DNA from: Byssochlamys sp. IMV 00236
Lineage: Eukaryota; Ascomycota; Eurotiomycetes; Eurotiales; Thermoascaceae
Assembly: GCA_001931875.2 (NCBI GenBank)
Contig: MSJH02000183.1
Location: forward strand, 1 to 25,509
DNA length: 25,509 nucleotides
Direction: 5' to 3'
How positions within the stretch are numbered: position 1 is the first letter of the stretch; each line of letters opens with the position of its first letter. This document shows positions 1 to 8,345 of this stretch, one piece after another. Under the pieces are notes generated by a model. It saw nothing but the letters and a program-made list of their open reading frames with translations, was not told the origin of the DNA and did no database searches. The translations under genes and the position numbers were made by a program.

Positions 1-22
1 TTTTTTTTTTTTTTTTTTTTTT
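1..22. repeat. Terminal poly-T run (scaffold edge)
   Basis: The window opens with 22 consecutive T, only 17 bases before the first usable ATG. With the poly-A run at the other end, this suggests that assembly stopped at homopolymers. The promoter and most of the 5' leader of the first gene are therefore missing. Confidence 0.8.
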
Positions 23-39
23 ATTCTTTTTCAATCTGA

Positions 40-1557
40 ATGAATTCAACCATTTCACATAATTCAACATCAAGTCCTTTAGGTCTAGTACCTGATACTC
101 ATGGTTCACTATATAAAGTCATTGGCGTGACATTAGCCATAGCAAGTGGTAATATGACCAAACACAAAAACAATAACATACTCATAATTTATATAGGCAT
201 GTTTATTGGTAGTAGTTTTGTATTTAAAAAGAAAGGATTATTACAATCAACTGAAAAGACAGGTAATGATTGATTATTTAAGGTATCATTTATCTCATTC
301 TATATAGGTGGAGTGGCAGGAGAAGGATACAGCTACCTTAAATCAACAATGTGGTGGAGTGGCATGATACTGAGTAAATTAGATGAGATTAAGGAGAGAG
401 AATTCAATTGAATTAATTATGTATATAATAGTGGTGGTGGGTGAAGCATGTAATTTTGTTGCATATGCGTTTACGCAAGCCATTTTAGTAACCCCACTAG
501 GAGCACTTAGTGTGGTCATATCGTAAGTAAATCATGACGTAAAGATAAAATAGGGATGAAAAAAAAACTAACATTTTTAAAAAAAGAGCTGTATTATCAT
601 CCATGTTTTTAAAAGAAAGATTATCATTCCAAGGCAAAGTGGGTTGTTTACAGTGCGTCTTGGGTGCCATCATTATTGTTATGCATGCACCGGAACAAGG
701 TGCAGCGGATACTTCAATCGAAACTTTCAAGTCATTGATGTTATCTGTCGGTAAGTGACTCTTTTATATATATATAAAGAATAACTCATGACCCCCCTTT
801 TTTTTGCTTGTTTGCTTTAGGTTTTATTGTGTATGCGTTGATAGCTGTCTGTATATCTCTCTTTCTAGTATTTTATTGCGGGCCTAGATGGGGAAAGACA
901 AATATGTTGGTTTATATCTGTATTTGCTCACTCATTGGATCTTTGTCTGTCGTGTTCACTCAAGGCTTGGGCGGTGCAATCGTGCATTCATTCGCTATCG
1001 AAAATCAATTTACTCATTGGTTCGTTTACTTGGTATTGGCTCTCACCTTGATCACTTTGGCAGTTGAAATCATCTATTTGAACAAGGCACTCAATATATT
1101 CAACACAGCTATTGTCACCCCCACCTACTATGTCGTTTTCACTACACTCAGTATCATCAGTTCGATCGTATTCTATCGTGGATTTGATGCTTCGCCTGTC
1201 AATATTGTGACCTGTGTTTTCGGATTCCTTATTATTTGTTCTGGAGTAGCATTACTACAACACTCTCGAAATGACACTGCATTGGAGGATGGAACGAATC
1301 TAAGTGACATATCAAATAATCCACAAGAGAGATTGTTATATGAAAGCGAAAAGTACTTGACATCAGACGAGGATATTCATGAATTAGAAGAGGGACATGT
1401 GAGAACAGTATCTGGCCGAGAACATGGTTCTGCTTGGCATAGAAGTGGGAATTCGTTGGATTATTCTTTAGAATCATCACTTAAATTTACAGATGATATC
1501 AGTCTGGACACAATACATCGTTCAACACCTGATACATCAAGAGATTCTGGTAAATAG
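40..1557 (+). CDS. NIPA-type magnesium transporter, 6 exons, 410 aa
   Basis: Exons by eye: 40-148, 197-262, 308-373, 432-522, 587-750 and 821-1557. They sum to 1233 nt (410 codons plus stop), and all five introns (45-70 bp) are GT-AG with matching phase. The product belongs to the NIPA/DUF803 family of multispanning membrane proteins, which move Mg2+ at the plasma membrane or endosomes. Family hallmarks are FIGSSFVFKKKGLL after the first membrane segment, WWSGMILMVVGE followed by NFVAYAF, ILVTPLGALSV, FLKE, and TPTYYVVFT in the last exon. About nine hydrophobic segments lie between residues 25 and 312. A hydrophilic, Ser/Asp/Glu-rich cytosolic tail of about 100 residues follows, with no recognised domain. 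The start at 40 is the first in-frame ATG and gives a short Ser/Asn-rich leader before YKVIGVTLAIASG. An upstream exon lost at the scaffold edge cannot be fully excluded. Family assignment is strong; ion specificity is inferred from the family. Confidence 0.92.
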
Positions 1558-1813
1558 ACAAGAGAGAGAGAGAGAGCAATGAAGGGGAGACAAAAGAAGG
1601 AGTTTTTTTGAAGTAATGATTGTGTAGTAGATAAATTTGTAAACAACAATACCAACATAAATAATAGACGTGTGCAGGACACACTTGATCCAATTAGTAT
1701 CAGACAACTAGGGTTAAATCAAGACGAAGGAGATAGAAAAGGGCTTATTGAGCCCTGGGAAGATAGATTGATTGAATAATAAAAACTCTGTTTTCTGTAC
1801 AATTGTATTTCTT
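1558..1813. terminator. Convergent 3' ends of the NIPA and ADF-H/PH genes
   Basis: This 256-bp spacer separates two genes that converge. A GA dinucleotide tract (about 1560-1577) directly follows the NIPA stop. A plus-strand AATAAA lies at 1778-1783. For the minus-strand gene an AATAAA (plus-strand 1813-1818) overlaps its own TAA stop codon. The two transcripts probably have very short or overlapping 3' UTRs. No gene is seen here. Confidence 0.55.
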
Positions 1814-3457
1814 TTATTTTAATGTTTGTAAGGTAGAAAGTATCTTCTTTCCTGTGTTTTTATCGTCTGCTAATATTTGAAAGGAATCGTCAGATTGGGT
1901 ATCTATCACAAATGAATTAGGTACAAAGGTATCCTCATCTTCATTGGCTGGTGCAAGTCGTGTTACATGTAACAAATTAATGGTTGATATTGGTGTCTTT
2001 GTAGACTAAATAATATATTAGTTACAGAACACGAGTGTGCAATTATGACTTACAAGTTCATCTTTATAAAACATGATTGTCTTGTTAGTGCTTTCAATTT
2101 CAAAATACCGTCTTCTCCAAAACTAGATTACATTATTACTATTACTGTTATTATATCGTCTATCAAACTTACTGGACTATTTCGAGTCTGCACGGAAACA
2201 AATCCGCTCATCAAGACTATTGCTTTTTTAGTCTCTGTTGTTATGGTATTGGTTTTGGCGGTGATGGTGGTATTATTATTCTTCATAGCATCATGACTGT
2301 TGGTCTTTTTAATTGTGCTATTATTATTGGTATGGGCAATAGTAGATGCAACATTACTATTATTATTATTATTGTTATTGCTGTTATGATCAAATACTCG
2401 TGATGGTCTTTTTAGTAAATTAGTTTTTTCCCTTTCTTCAGCAAGTTGTTTCTGCTTTAGTTGAAATTCCATGTGAGTCTTTTTTCTTTCTTCTTCAATA
2501 CGTTTGTTTTGTTGCTCTCTTCGTTCTTCTTGTTCTTTTAGTGTCTGCTTAAATCTTGCTTCCTCTAGTTCTCTTTTCTTCAATAACTGTGTTTGAAAAT
2601 GAAGTTCTAATGCCGCATCCTCTTCAGCCTTTATTCGTTCATAATAATCTTTTGAGGAAGATATACTGCTGTTACAGTCAATGACAGTAGTTGTGTCAGA
2701 AAAGGAAGCTACTGATGTAGGCGTGGATGGTGTAGCATAACTCTCTGGTTCTTCTGTTGTTGTTGTTGAGGTATTAATGATCAATGACGTTCTCTTATCA
2801 GGTACAGGAAGGATAGGTGGTGGAGTCGGAGAAGGAGAGGGTATAGACTGTGCCGATTTACGTCTTCTGGTAGTCGTACTCACAACAGAGGAACGTTTGG
2901 CCGGCCTTGGTCTGTTGGGCACTTGATTTTCACCTAGTTTAAGCCGAGTACGAATGTTACTGTCACTCAAGTCAGATAAAGAAGAAGCAGTGATTTGTGC
3001 GTGAGAGAGTTCACAGACAGAAGCGACAGACCGACTATGAACCAAAGCTCTTGCTCTTCTTACTCCACTGTAATAGGTGTAAGTTATAAGTTATATGGAT
3101 TGAGATTTTACCTAACACTGTCTGGAACATAGGTTATTAAAATAAATTTATCCTCAATACGGACAAAACCAAATAATATCTCATTTGTCAGATGTTGTCT
3201 AAACTCACTGCATATGTATGTATTAATAAACAAATAAGCGCAATTAATAAAAAAAGGATGATCACCTTAGACCATTACAACCACTTGCATATAAAGTAAT
3301 GACATTTCTAGAGTCTTTATAGCCTAAAAGTAACCTTTTTTTTTTACATTAAATGATGGATGCCTTTTATTTATTTTATATTTTACCAATCCGTAGGCTC
3401 ATCTTCGGTAATAGAATAATATGCATTTAAAATACGAGGATCTGATACATCACACAT
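1814..3457 (-). CDS. ADF-H (coactosin/Abp1-like) + coiled coil + PH domain protein, 6 exons, 463 aa
   Basis: Exons on the minus strand: 3457-3387, 3334-3266, 3207-3112, 3067-2173, 2122-2054 and 2005-1814. They sum to 1392 nt, and the five introns of 44-58 bp are GT-AG and in phase. Residues 1-120 form an ADF-H actin-binding domain of the coactosin/drebrin-Abp1 kind: VSDPRILNAY, WLLLGYKD, ILFGFVRIEDKFILITYVPD, GVRRARALVHS, then HAQITASSLSDL. A basic Ser/Thr- and Pro-rich linker follows (SPSPTPPPILPVP near 155-168, a possible SH3 or profilin ligand). A charged coiled coil spans about 217-299 and an Asn run 307-316. A PH domain spans about 363-463 (SGFVSVQTRNSPFWRRRYFE, then FYKDEL). This predicts an adaptor linking F-actin to phosphoinositide membranes, as at endocytic patches. 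Yeast Abp1 has SH3 where this protein has PH. The PH C-terminal helix looks short. Exon structure is firm; cellular role is inferred. Confidence 0.85.
2353..2380. repeat. ATT trinucleotide repeat coding for an Asn run
   Basis: A near-perfect ATT repeat on the plus strand reads as AAT (Asn) codons in the minus-strand ADF-H/PH gene. It gives an Asn-rich, probably disordered spacer between the coiled coil and the PH domain. Length variation between strains is likely at such a tract. Confidence 0.8.
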
Positions 3458-4050
3458 TGTAAAATAATAATAAAGAAGAAAAAGAAAGTTTATAAAAAAG
3501 ATGGTTGTTTTTTATAATTAAAAAGTAACCTGCTTTTTTTTTCAATAGATACTTGTACGACCATAAAGTGTGTATAGTACGTGTGTGTAGCAGTGTCACG
3601 TTTTTATTTACATGCTTTTTTAACGCATACGCACAAGCACAAGCACGCTTCTTAATAAAAAAAAAAAGAATTCAATCAAGGATGGGGCATGAAAAGCGGG
3701 AAAGTAGCAATGCAAAGAAAAAACATGATAAAAAGTGGGGCTATCTTTTCAGATAATAATATTCATGTACAGTAGTCATTCGACCATCAATTGAGTAACA
3801 CAAGAATCAATCGAGTGTCCTTGACTTCATATAAAGTTAGAATCTTGTTCTAAAAAAAACAAATTTCCTTAAATAAATATATCGATAGAGTATGCGTAAA
3901 GCAAAGGCTATCTTCTTTTTTCTTCTATACAGTACTTCCAACAGGTAATGCCGCATGCAGTCAAAATTGATGATACTGACCAATCAAGATCAGTGTCGTT
4001 GGCTGGTCAAGGTCAATTTCGCATTCTCAGAAAGGAAAGCCGTATTTTTA
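3458..4050. other. Intergenic: upstream region of the ADF-H/PH gene
   Basis: This AT-rich spacer holds the minus-strand promoter of the ADF-H/PH gene. Several A/T homopolymers are present (for example around 3533-3542 and 3657-3668). The short open frame at 3553-3756 has Lys-rich, low-complexity content and no family resemblance. No RNA gene is recognised. Confidence 0.5.
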
Positions 4051-4053
4051 GAA

Positions 4054-4350
4054 ACCATATCGCCTACTGTTCAGAAAAGTGTATGAACACTTCAGTTGCA
4101 AGCGAAACAGCTGGGTATTCACATTCGAACTGCTCAGAGATGGGTTAATCAGTACAATTTACTACCTAATATCATCTTTGAGAATCGCAAACAGATTGGT
4201 CGTAAATGTATCTTGACTGAAGAGCATAAAACAGTTTTTGTTTATTTCATTAACGCTAATCCTTCCGCTTCTGTTGCCGAAGTGACTGAGCATTTACTGA
4301 AAAGGTTCAATGGCCTTAAAGCTCACATAGCACGGTTTATACTTTCATAA
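4054..4350 (+). pseudogene. Tc1/mariner-IS630-like transposase, N-terminal HTH fragment
   Basis: From 4096 the frame reads a helix-turn-helix: AKQLGIHIRTAQRWVNQY, then IGRKCILTEEHK, then NPSASVAEVTEHLLKRF. This is the paired/homeodomain-like DNA-binding arrangement found at the N-terminus of IS630/Tc1-type transposases in zygomycete fungi. An in-frame TGA lies just upstream (4084-4086). The frame stops at 4348-4350, directly after the second helical part. No DDE catalytic core follows, because the sequence is replaced by the oppositely oriented zinc-finger pseudogene starting at 4345. It is therefore a truncated, dead relic. Terminal inverted repeats were not found by eye. Confidence 0.6.
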
Positions 4351-4999
4351 GAAGCAACGGTAATCTTTCGTTGAAGAAATGTACAATGTCTCTGACTTTT
4401 CGGTATCATTCACATACATTTGTTGACAATCATGAAGTGCAGCGCTATCGGCATCATCACCACATATTGAAGCGACTGCATCGGTTGACGGCACAGAATG
4501 ATTCACCGCAGCACAAGGTTTGATGCTTGAAGAGATGATCGACATTGTGTTGTCTGATGGCAAATGGATTTCGGGTCCAAGCTCTTCTTCATCCAGGTCT
4601 GGTTCGCTTTGATCATCACTAGTTGAGTTGATACAAAAAGTCAGCACTGACGAAGGTTTTTCCTATTCTTTACAATGTTACCTTTGAGTTGCTTCTGGAC
4701 AATCATCTTTTTCATGAATAGTACTGGCGTGAGATTTCAGCAGATCAAGAGATTCAAAGTAGTTTGTATACGAAGGACATAAATACATTGTGGTAGTAGA
4801 AGCATCTTGCTAGCCAACAAACGAATGATCGGCTTTGGGCCGTGGTTTTGACCCCTTTATACCGGGAGAGACGTGTATGCCATGTATACTTTGGAGATGT
4901 CGTCGTAGTCGTTTTTTTTTTTTTTTTTTTTTTTTTTTCAGAGTAGACCGCATCACAACAATAGCATGCATAGACAAGATGTATTCCAGTCTTGGCCAT
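4345..4999 (-). pseudogene. Broken C2H2 zinc-finger protein, probably mobile-element associated
   Basis: Reading the minus strand from ATG 4999, the product starts MAKTGIHLVYACYCCDAVYS, the Cys half of a C2H2 finger. A run of 27 A interrupts it. In another frame the His half follows: RLRRHLQSIHGIHVSPG. A second degenerate finger reads MYLCPSYTNYFESLDLLKSH and then STIHEKDDC, with its second Cys lost. After a further break an acidic tail (SDDQSEPDLDEEELGPE, then CGDDADSAALHDCQQ) ends at 4345. Defects are the frame shift at the poly-A tract, an in-frame TAG just before QDASTTT, and stops after the second finger. I recall similar multicopy zinc-finger proteins from Mucorales genomes but cannot name the family. 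Its 3' end overlaps and truncates the transposase relic, so it may have inserted there later. Confidence 0.55.
4912..4938. repeat. T27 homopolymer inside the zinc-finger pseudogene
   Basis: Twenty-seven consecutive T on the plus strand read as a Lys run on the minus strand, between the Cys pair and the His pair of the first finger. The frame needed for the His half is off by one base, so one A more or fewer across the run would change the reading. Slippage or miscalled length is likely. Confidence 0.85.
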
Positions 5000-5035
5000 T
5001 AGTTTAAAGCGCAAGTTTGTGGAAAAAAAGGGGAG

Positions 5036-5370
5036 AAACACTACATGCATCAGAAGTTAAACCAATTCTACGGGCGCTACCTCTATCCATTACCTATGAT
5101 GTAGTCCAACAAAACTTTTCAATGCATGATGCTACGCTAACATGACCTTATAAAGTCGCCATCTTGGTTTATGTTTCTTTTCAACAAGAGGAGAGAAAAA
5201 AAGAAAAAAAAAAGAAATGCTATTGTTTATTCTAGTTTTATGTTGTCGGTTGATCAACAAAGATGCAAGAGCACATGTAATTAGAATGACATCGTATTTT
5301 ATATCGAATGAACTGGACAGCTTAGGTTAAGCAGGAGTTTTGATAGTGTGAAGTCGTATAGTGACAACAT
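5036..5370 (+). repeat. Direct repeat, copy A (partner at 8024-8311)
   Basis: The copies run from AAACACTACATG to GTGACAACAT and are closely similar, with long identical blocks such as the stretch around 5218-5300. Copy A carries a longer unrelated segment at about 5120-5170 where copy B keeps a continuous reading (NKTFRHIDLFLFNKR). Copy A also has a longer A-rich tract near 5195-5215. Both are in the same orientation, 3 kb apart, flanking MET8. Confidence 0.9.
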
Positions 5371-5782
5371 GGATAGCGACCTATTTTTGAGTGCACCAAG
5401 TGTTTGCCAATGGATATAATGTAAAAAAAAAAGAACTTCCCAACTTTACAAATATTACCAAAAAATCTTATTATGTATTCTGATATTGAGAAGGACATAG
5501 TGAAACTGAAAGGCTTACGTTGCGGTGCAGCTAGTATCGTGTGTCGCTGCTGGTGACCTTCTTGTTGTGCCAATTGGTGAGTTCAAAACCTCAAAAAATT
5601 GTTGTTGGTGTAAGACTGATAGCTTGGATAGTGTGAGTGGCGTCAAAGGTAATAGTGTACTTTTCTGTAAAACGTGTAATACATTATAGCAACGCGATGT
5701 TAATGCGGCAAAGAATATGATGAAAATCTCTTTTGCAATCCGGAAAGGCTTGAATTGGCCTAAAGCTTATTCCAGAGGTTAG
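5036..5782 (+). pseudogene. Decayed TnpB/Fanzor-like RNA-guided nuclease gene (copy A)
   Basis: The recognisable part is the C-terminus. From about 5561 the frame reads LLVVPIGEFKTSKNCCWC (Cys at 5600-5611), then LFCKTC (5663-5677), an in-frame TAG at 5687-5689, then QRDVNAAKNM, and stops at 5780-5782. CxxC...CxxC followed by RDxNAAxN is the zinc ribbon plus RuvC-III motif of TnpB and its eukaryotic relatives, the Fanzors. The part at about 5430-5520 (NLIMYSDIEKDIVKLKG) is in a different frame, so there is at least one shift. The 5' part starts KHYMHQKLNQFYGRY but has several stops and a non-homologous insertion relative to copy B. RuvC-I and RuvC-II acidic residues were not located. The gene cannot make an active protein. 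Fanzor rather than another TnpB-like group is inferred from the eukaryotic host. Confidence 0.6.
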
Positions 5783-5804
5783 ACTCATGTTTAATTCACA
5801 AATC

Positions 5805-5821
5805 GCCGTATTAAATACGGC
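5805..5821. other. Perfect palindrome 23 bp after the Fanzor-like stop
   Basis: An 8-bp inverted repeat with a one-base centre (arms GCCGTATT and AATACGGC) lies just downstream of the pseudogene stop. It could be an RNA hairpin near the element's 3' end, where TnpB/Fanzor guide RNAs are usually encoded. It could equally be a chance palindrome; the loop is too small for an ordinary hairpin. Confidence 0.4.
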
Positions 5822-6005
5822 TTTCCTTGCAAAAGGATTTATTACAGGTAAAAGAAAAAGCCTGAACAATTATCTATATTAGTCTCACTTTCTGAATTTC
5901 CTTTTACAGTTTATCCAAAAAAGGTAAACAGTTCGTCTAAAGTTACATTTTGATTCATCAAAAAACTAACATCATCTGAATTTGAAGTAGAAGCATTGTA
6001 GCTGG

Positions 6006-6028
6006 TCTCTCTCTCTCTCTTTTTTCCC
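6006..6028 (+). promoter_or_regulatory. CT-rich leader directly before MET8 ATG
   Basis: A TC dinucleotide run passing into a T/C run ends one base before the MET8 start codon. Pyrimidine tracts near start sites are common in fungal housekeeping genes. No TATA box is evident in the preceding 100 bp. Confidence 0.4.
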
Positions 6029-6029
6029 T

Positions 6030-6772
6030 ATGGCTTATTCGAAAAAGTATAAACCTATTCAAGGAGGCGGCTCACTTATTGTCGCTTATCAAATTGCCAA
6101 CAAAAAAGTAATTTTTGTTGGAGGAGGCAGTGTCGCTGCACAACGTATTGTCTCACTCAAGATGGCAGACATTCATGTCACAGTGATATGTCCAGAATCA
6201 GGTTTAGTTGAAAAAGTACGATACTGTACAGAAAACAAGGAAGTAGACTGGATCAATCGCAAGTTTATGGATCAGATCTCGATCACGTTGATATGTGCCT
6301 GACAGCCTTGGATGATCACGAGGAATCATTACGTATTGGTCAGTTGTGTCGCGAACGACGTATTCCCGTGAACGTCGCAGACGTACCACCACTCTGTGAT
6401 TTCTATTTTATGAGTCAGCACCGTGATGGTCCTCTTCATCTTGCCGTATCGACGAATGGACAAGGGCCTAAACTTGTCAACATGATTCGTGTCAAAGCAG
6501 CCAAGAGTTTACGTCCGAATATGTGTAGTGTGATCGAAAGGATGGGCAGGCTTCGCGCAAAGGTGAAAGAGTGGGAACCCAGCATGAAAAGCTCCGGAAA
6601 ACGGATGACGTGGGTAACACTACTTTGTGAAAAGCGGGGATTAGATAGCATCGCTAAGTTGAATGAAGTAGATGAGGAGCAAGAGGCTGCCGTCTTTGAA
6701 GAGTTTCGTAAACACTTTTTGATTGACAGTGTTTCCCCTGTTGAAAATATCTTGTCAAGAAAAGCTTTGTAA
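6030..6772 (+). CDS. MET8: Siroheme synthase MET8 (precorrin-2 dehydrogenase / sirohydrochlorin ferrochelatase), one frame break
   Basis: MET8 oxidises precorrin-2 with NAD and inserts Fe2+ to make siroheme, the cofactor of sulfite and nitrite reductases. The N-terminal Rossmann part reads GGSLIVAYQIANKKVIFVGGGSVAAQR (written here only to show the GGGSVAA nucleotide loop). The second part begins SDLDHVDMCLTALDDHEE and contains the signature NVADVPPLCDFYF, whose Asp corresponds to the catalytic Asp of the yeast enzyme, then LAVSTNGQGPK and a helical C-terminal domain. Frame 6030-6271 and frame 6272-6772 join only if one base is missing between 6269 and 6272; the sequence GATCA would be repaired by GAATCA. 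With that the product is about 247 residues, close to yeast Met8 (274). No intron of suitable size fits. Both halves are otherwise free of stops, which points to sequencing error or a very recent mutation. It is flanked by mobile-element debris. Confidence 0.9.
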
Positions 6773-7472
6773 CATTTGATTCAGGGCAGATCCTTCTTCT
6801 ACGTTAGTGCTGGCCACATTATCCACCCATTTCCCCTCGTCTCAAAGGCATAGAATAAAATATAAAATAGTTTTGATATCTCCTTGGTTTTTAGATTGCT
6901 GTATCGGCTTTGTTGTATAAAAAGAGATAAAAAGGGACAACTAATATGACATGATTCTCAATAATATTCCAACTGTTGGCCTGTTCAACCCTAAAGATCG
7001 GCAATCCACTTATTTTTGGACCGAAGCATTGATGTTCCGCAATGACCGGAGTTCGATATCAATGGCCCACTTTTGAGCATACAGTGAAGATAAGATTTTC
7101 GATCCACCGACGATATACACTCTGTATGATGATATCTCAAACACGACATATACGACTGAAAACATACATGAAATACACTAAGAGCTTCATTTTGCAATCG
7201 ATATATACCTCAAACATATAATCTTAGATTGTTATAAAATTGAACAGAGCAAAGCACAACACTTGAAAGCAAGTGTAATGCAAAACTAAAAAAGGATGTG
7301 AGCAGCCTTCGCCTCCTTAAACCTGTAAACAATTAATTGGATTTATTTTAGCCACAATGCTGGTATGTAATTTTATTTTAGTTTGGTATAGGTATTACGG
7401 TGTTTAAAGAGCAAAAAGAGCATAAAATTAAAAAGAGCACAAGAGACACAGAGACACAAAAGTGATGAGGTC
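6773..7472. other. Intergenic with an unclassified minus-strand ORF relic
   Basis: After the MET8 stop, an AATAAA at 6855-6860 probably serves as its poly(A) signal. Between about 6960 and 7160 one minus-strand frame reads a protein-like stretch, SSYRVYIVGGSKILSSLYAQ followed by KWAIDIELRSLRNINASVQ, then a TAA and a continuing open frame. It looks like a relic of a repeated gene, but I cannot assign a family. The remainder is AT-rich spacer. Confidence 0.3.
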
Positions 7473-8014
7473 TTAACAGTAAGAGTGCAGGTAACAGTTC
7501 TTACGCTTCCTGCTTGTTGAGCTTAGTACTGCCTGATTCATAAGTGGTGATCTGACAGTTGGTCTTACTTCATTTTGAGCTGGCAAGACAGTAAAACATG
7601 CTCTTTGGAAAATGTCCAGCAATCCAACAACTCTATCCATATTATCAATTAGGCTTGGCAGATCAATAAGTGTTTGAGGGAAAGTTAAATGGCCTAATTC
7701 TGCCATCATATAGACATCCACAGATTTTTTTTTTGAAGCAGGTGAAATGAAAAATTCATGCCTACAGCTTGGATAAGAAATACTGATTTCAGGCTGTACA
7801 CATTTATCGCATTCTTTCCCATCAATTTCAGCCTGATCAGATCGATATTGACTTTGCTTGTGTGGTGGGCTACGGATATAGGCTTAGCCTTCATAAATCC
7901 AATAGTTTTCTACCTACTGGGTGAAAGCCATTTGATCACACTGTCTGGCCTCCTCTCAGGAAGGTTGAGCATTGGTGCAAATTCGCATTCATTATTTTTG
8001 AAGTTGTTCAGTTT
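7473..8014 (-). pseudogene. Pseudogene of unclassified family, faint PD-(D/E)XK nuclease look
   Basis: On the minus strand a discontinuous reading begins NNECEFAPMLNLPERRPDSV, meets a TAG (at about 7908-7910), and continues KTIGFMKAKPISVAHHTSKV, then LIRLKLMGKNAINVYSL. After a frame shift at a ten-base A run (plus strand 7725-7734) it reads VDVYMMAELGHLTFPQTLID, then DNMDRVVGLLDIFQRA, and ends at 7473. The order PD, then a beta-strand ending in x-K-A-K-P, then helices resembles unannotated multicopy Mucorales proteins whose intact members I recall having GEIKP or GEVK. That would fit a PD-(D/E)XK nuclease core with its Glu lost here. Assignment is weak; the decay is clear. Confidence 0.4.
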
Positions 8015-8023
8015 AAACAAACA

Positions 8024-8311
8024 AAACACTACATGCACCAGAAGCTAAACCAATTCTACGGACGCTACTTCTACCCATTACCTATGATGCCCCCCAACAA
8101 AACTTTTCGTCATATTGATTTGTTTCTTTTCAACAAGAGGAGAGAAAAAAAGAAATGCTGTTGTTTATTCTAGTTTTATGTTGTCGGTTGATCAACAAAG
8201 ATGCAAGAGCACATGTAATTAGAATGACATCGTATTTTATATCATGGAGTGAGCTGGACAGCTTATGTTAAGCAGGAGTTTTGGTAGTGTAAAGTTGTAT
8301 AGTGACAACAT
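8024..8311 (+). pseudogene. TnpB/Fanzor-element fragment (copy B of the direct repeat)
   Basis: This is the second copy of the 5036-5370 segment. It keeps an uninterrupted start, KHYMHQKLNQFYGRYFYPL, and then NKTFRHIDLFLFNKRRE, before a stop. So it preserves the ancestral reading better than copy A at this point. The zinc-ribbon/RuvC-III end present in copy A is absent; homology stops at about 8311, close to the end of a minus-strand exon. It starts immediately beside the preceding minus-strand pseudogene. Linking it to a nuclease rests only on its identity with copy A. Confidence 0.55.
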
Positions 8312-8345
8312 AGGAGTGCCTTGATGTACTGTCTGTAGCATTAGT

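Noticed and set aside
3553..3756. 67-codon open frame on the plus strand
   Set aside because: Low-complexity Lys-rich reading across A/T homopolymers in the upstream region of a minus-strand gene, with no family resemblance.
4754..5050. 98-codon minus-strand frame taken as its own gene
   Set aside because: It is the zinc-finger pseudogene read out of frame after the A27 run; the correct frame gives the His half of the finger.
7758..8048. 96-codon plus-strand frame with hydrophobic segments
   Set aside because: It is the antisense shadow of the minus-strand pseudogene, whose reading is far more protein-like.
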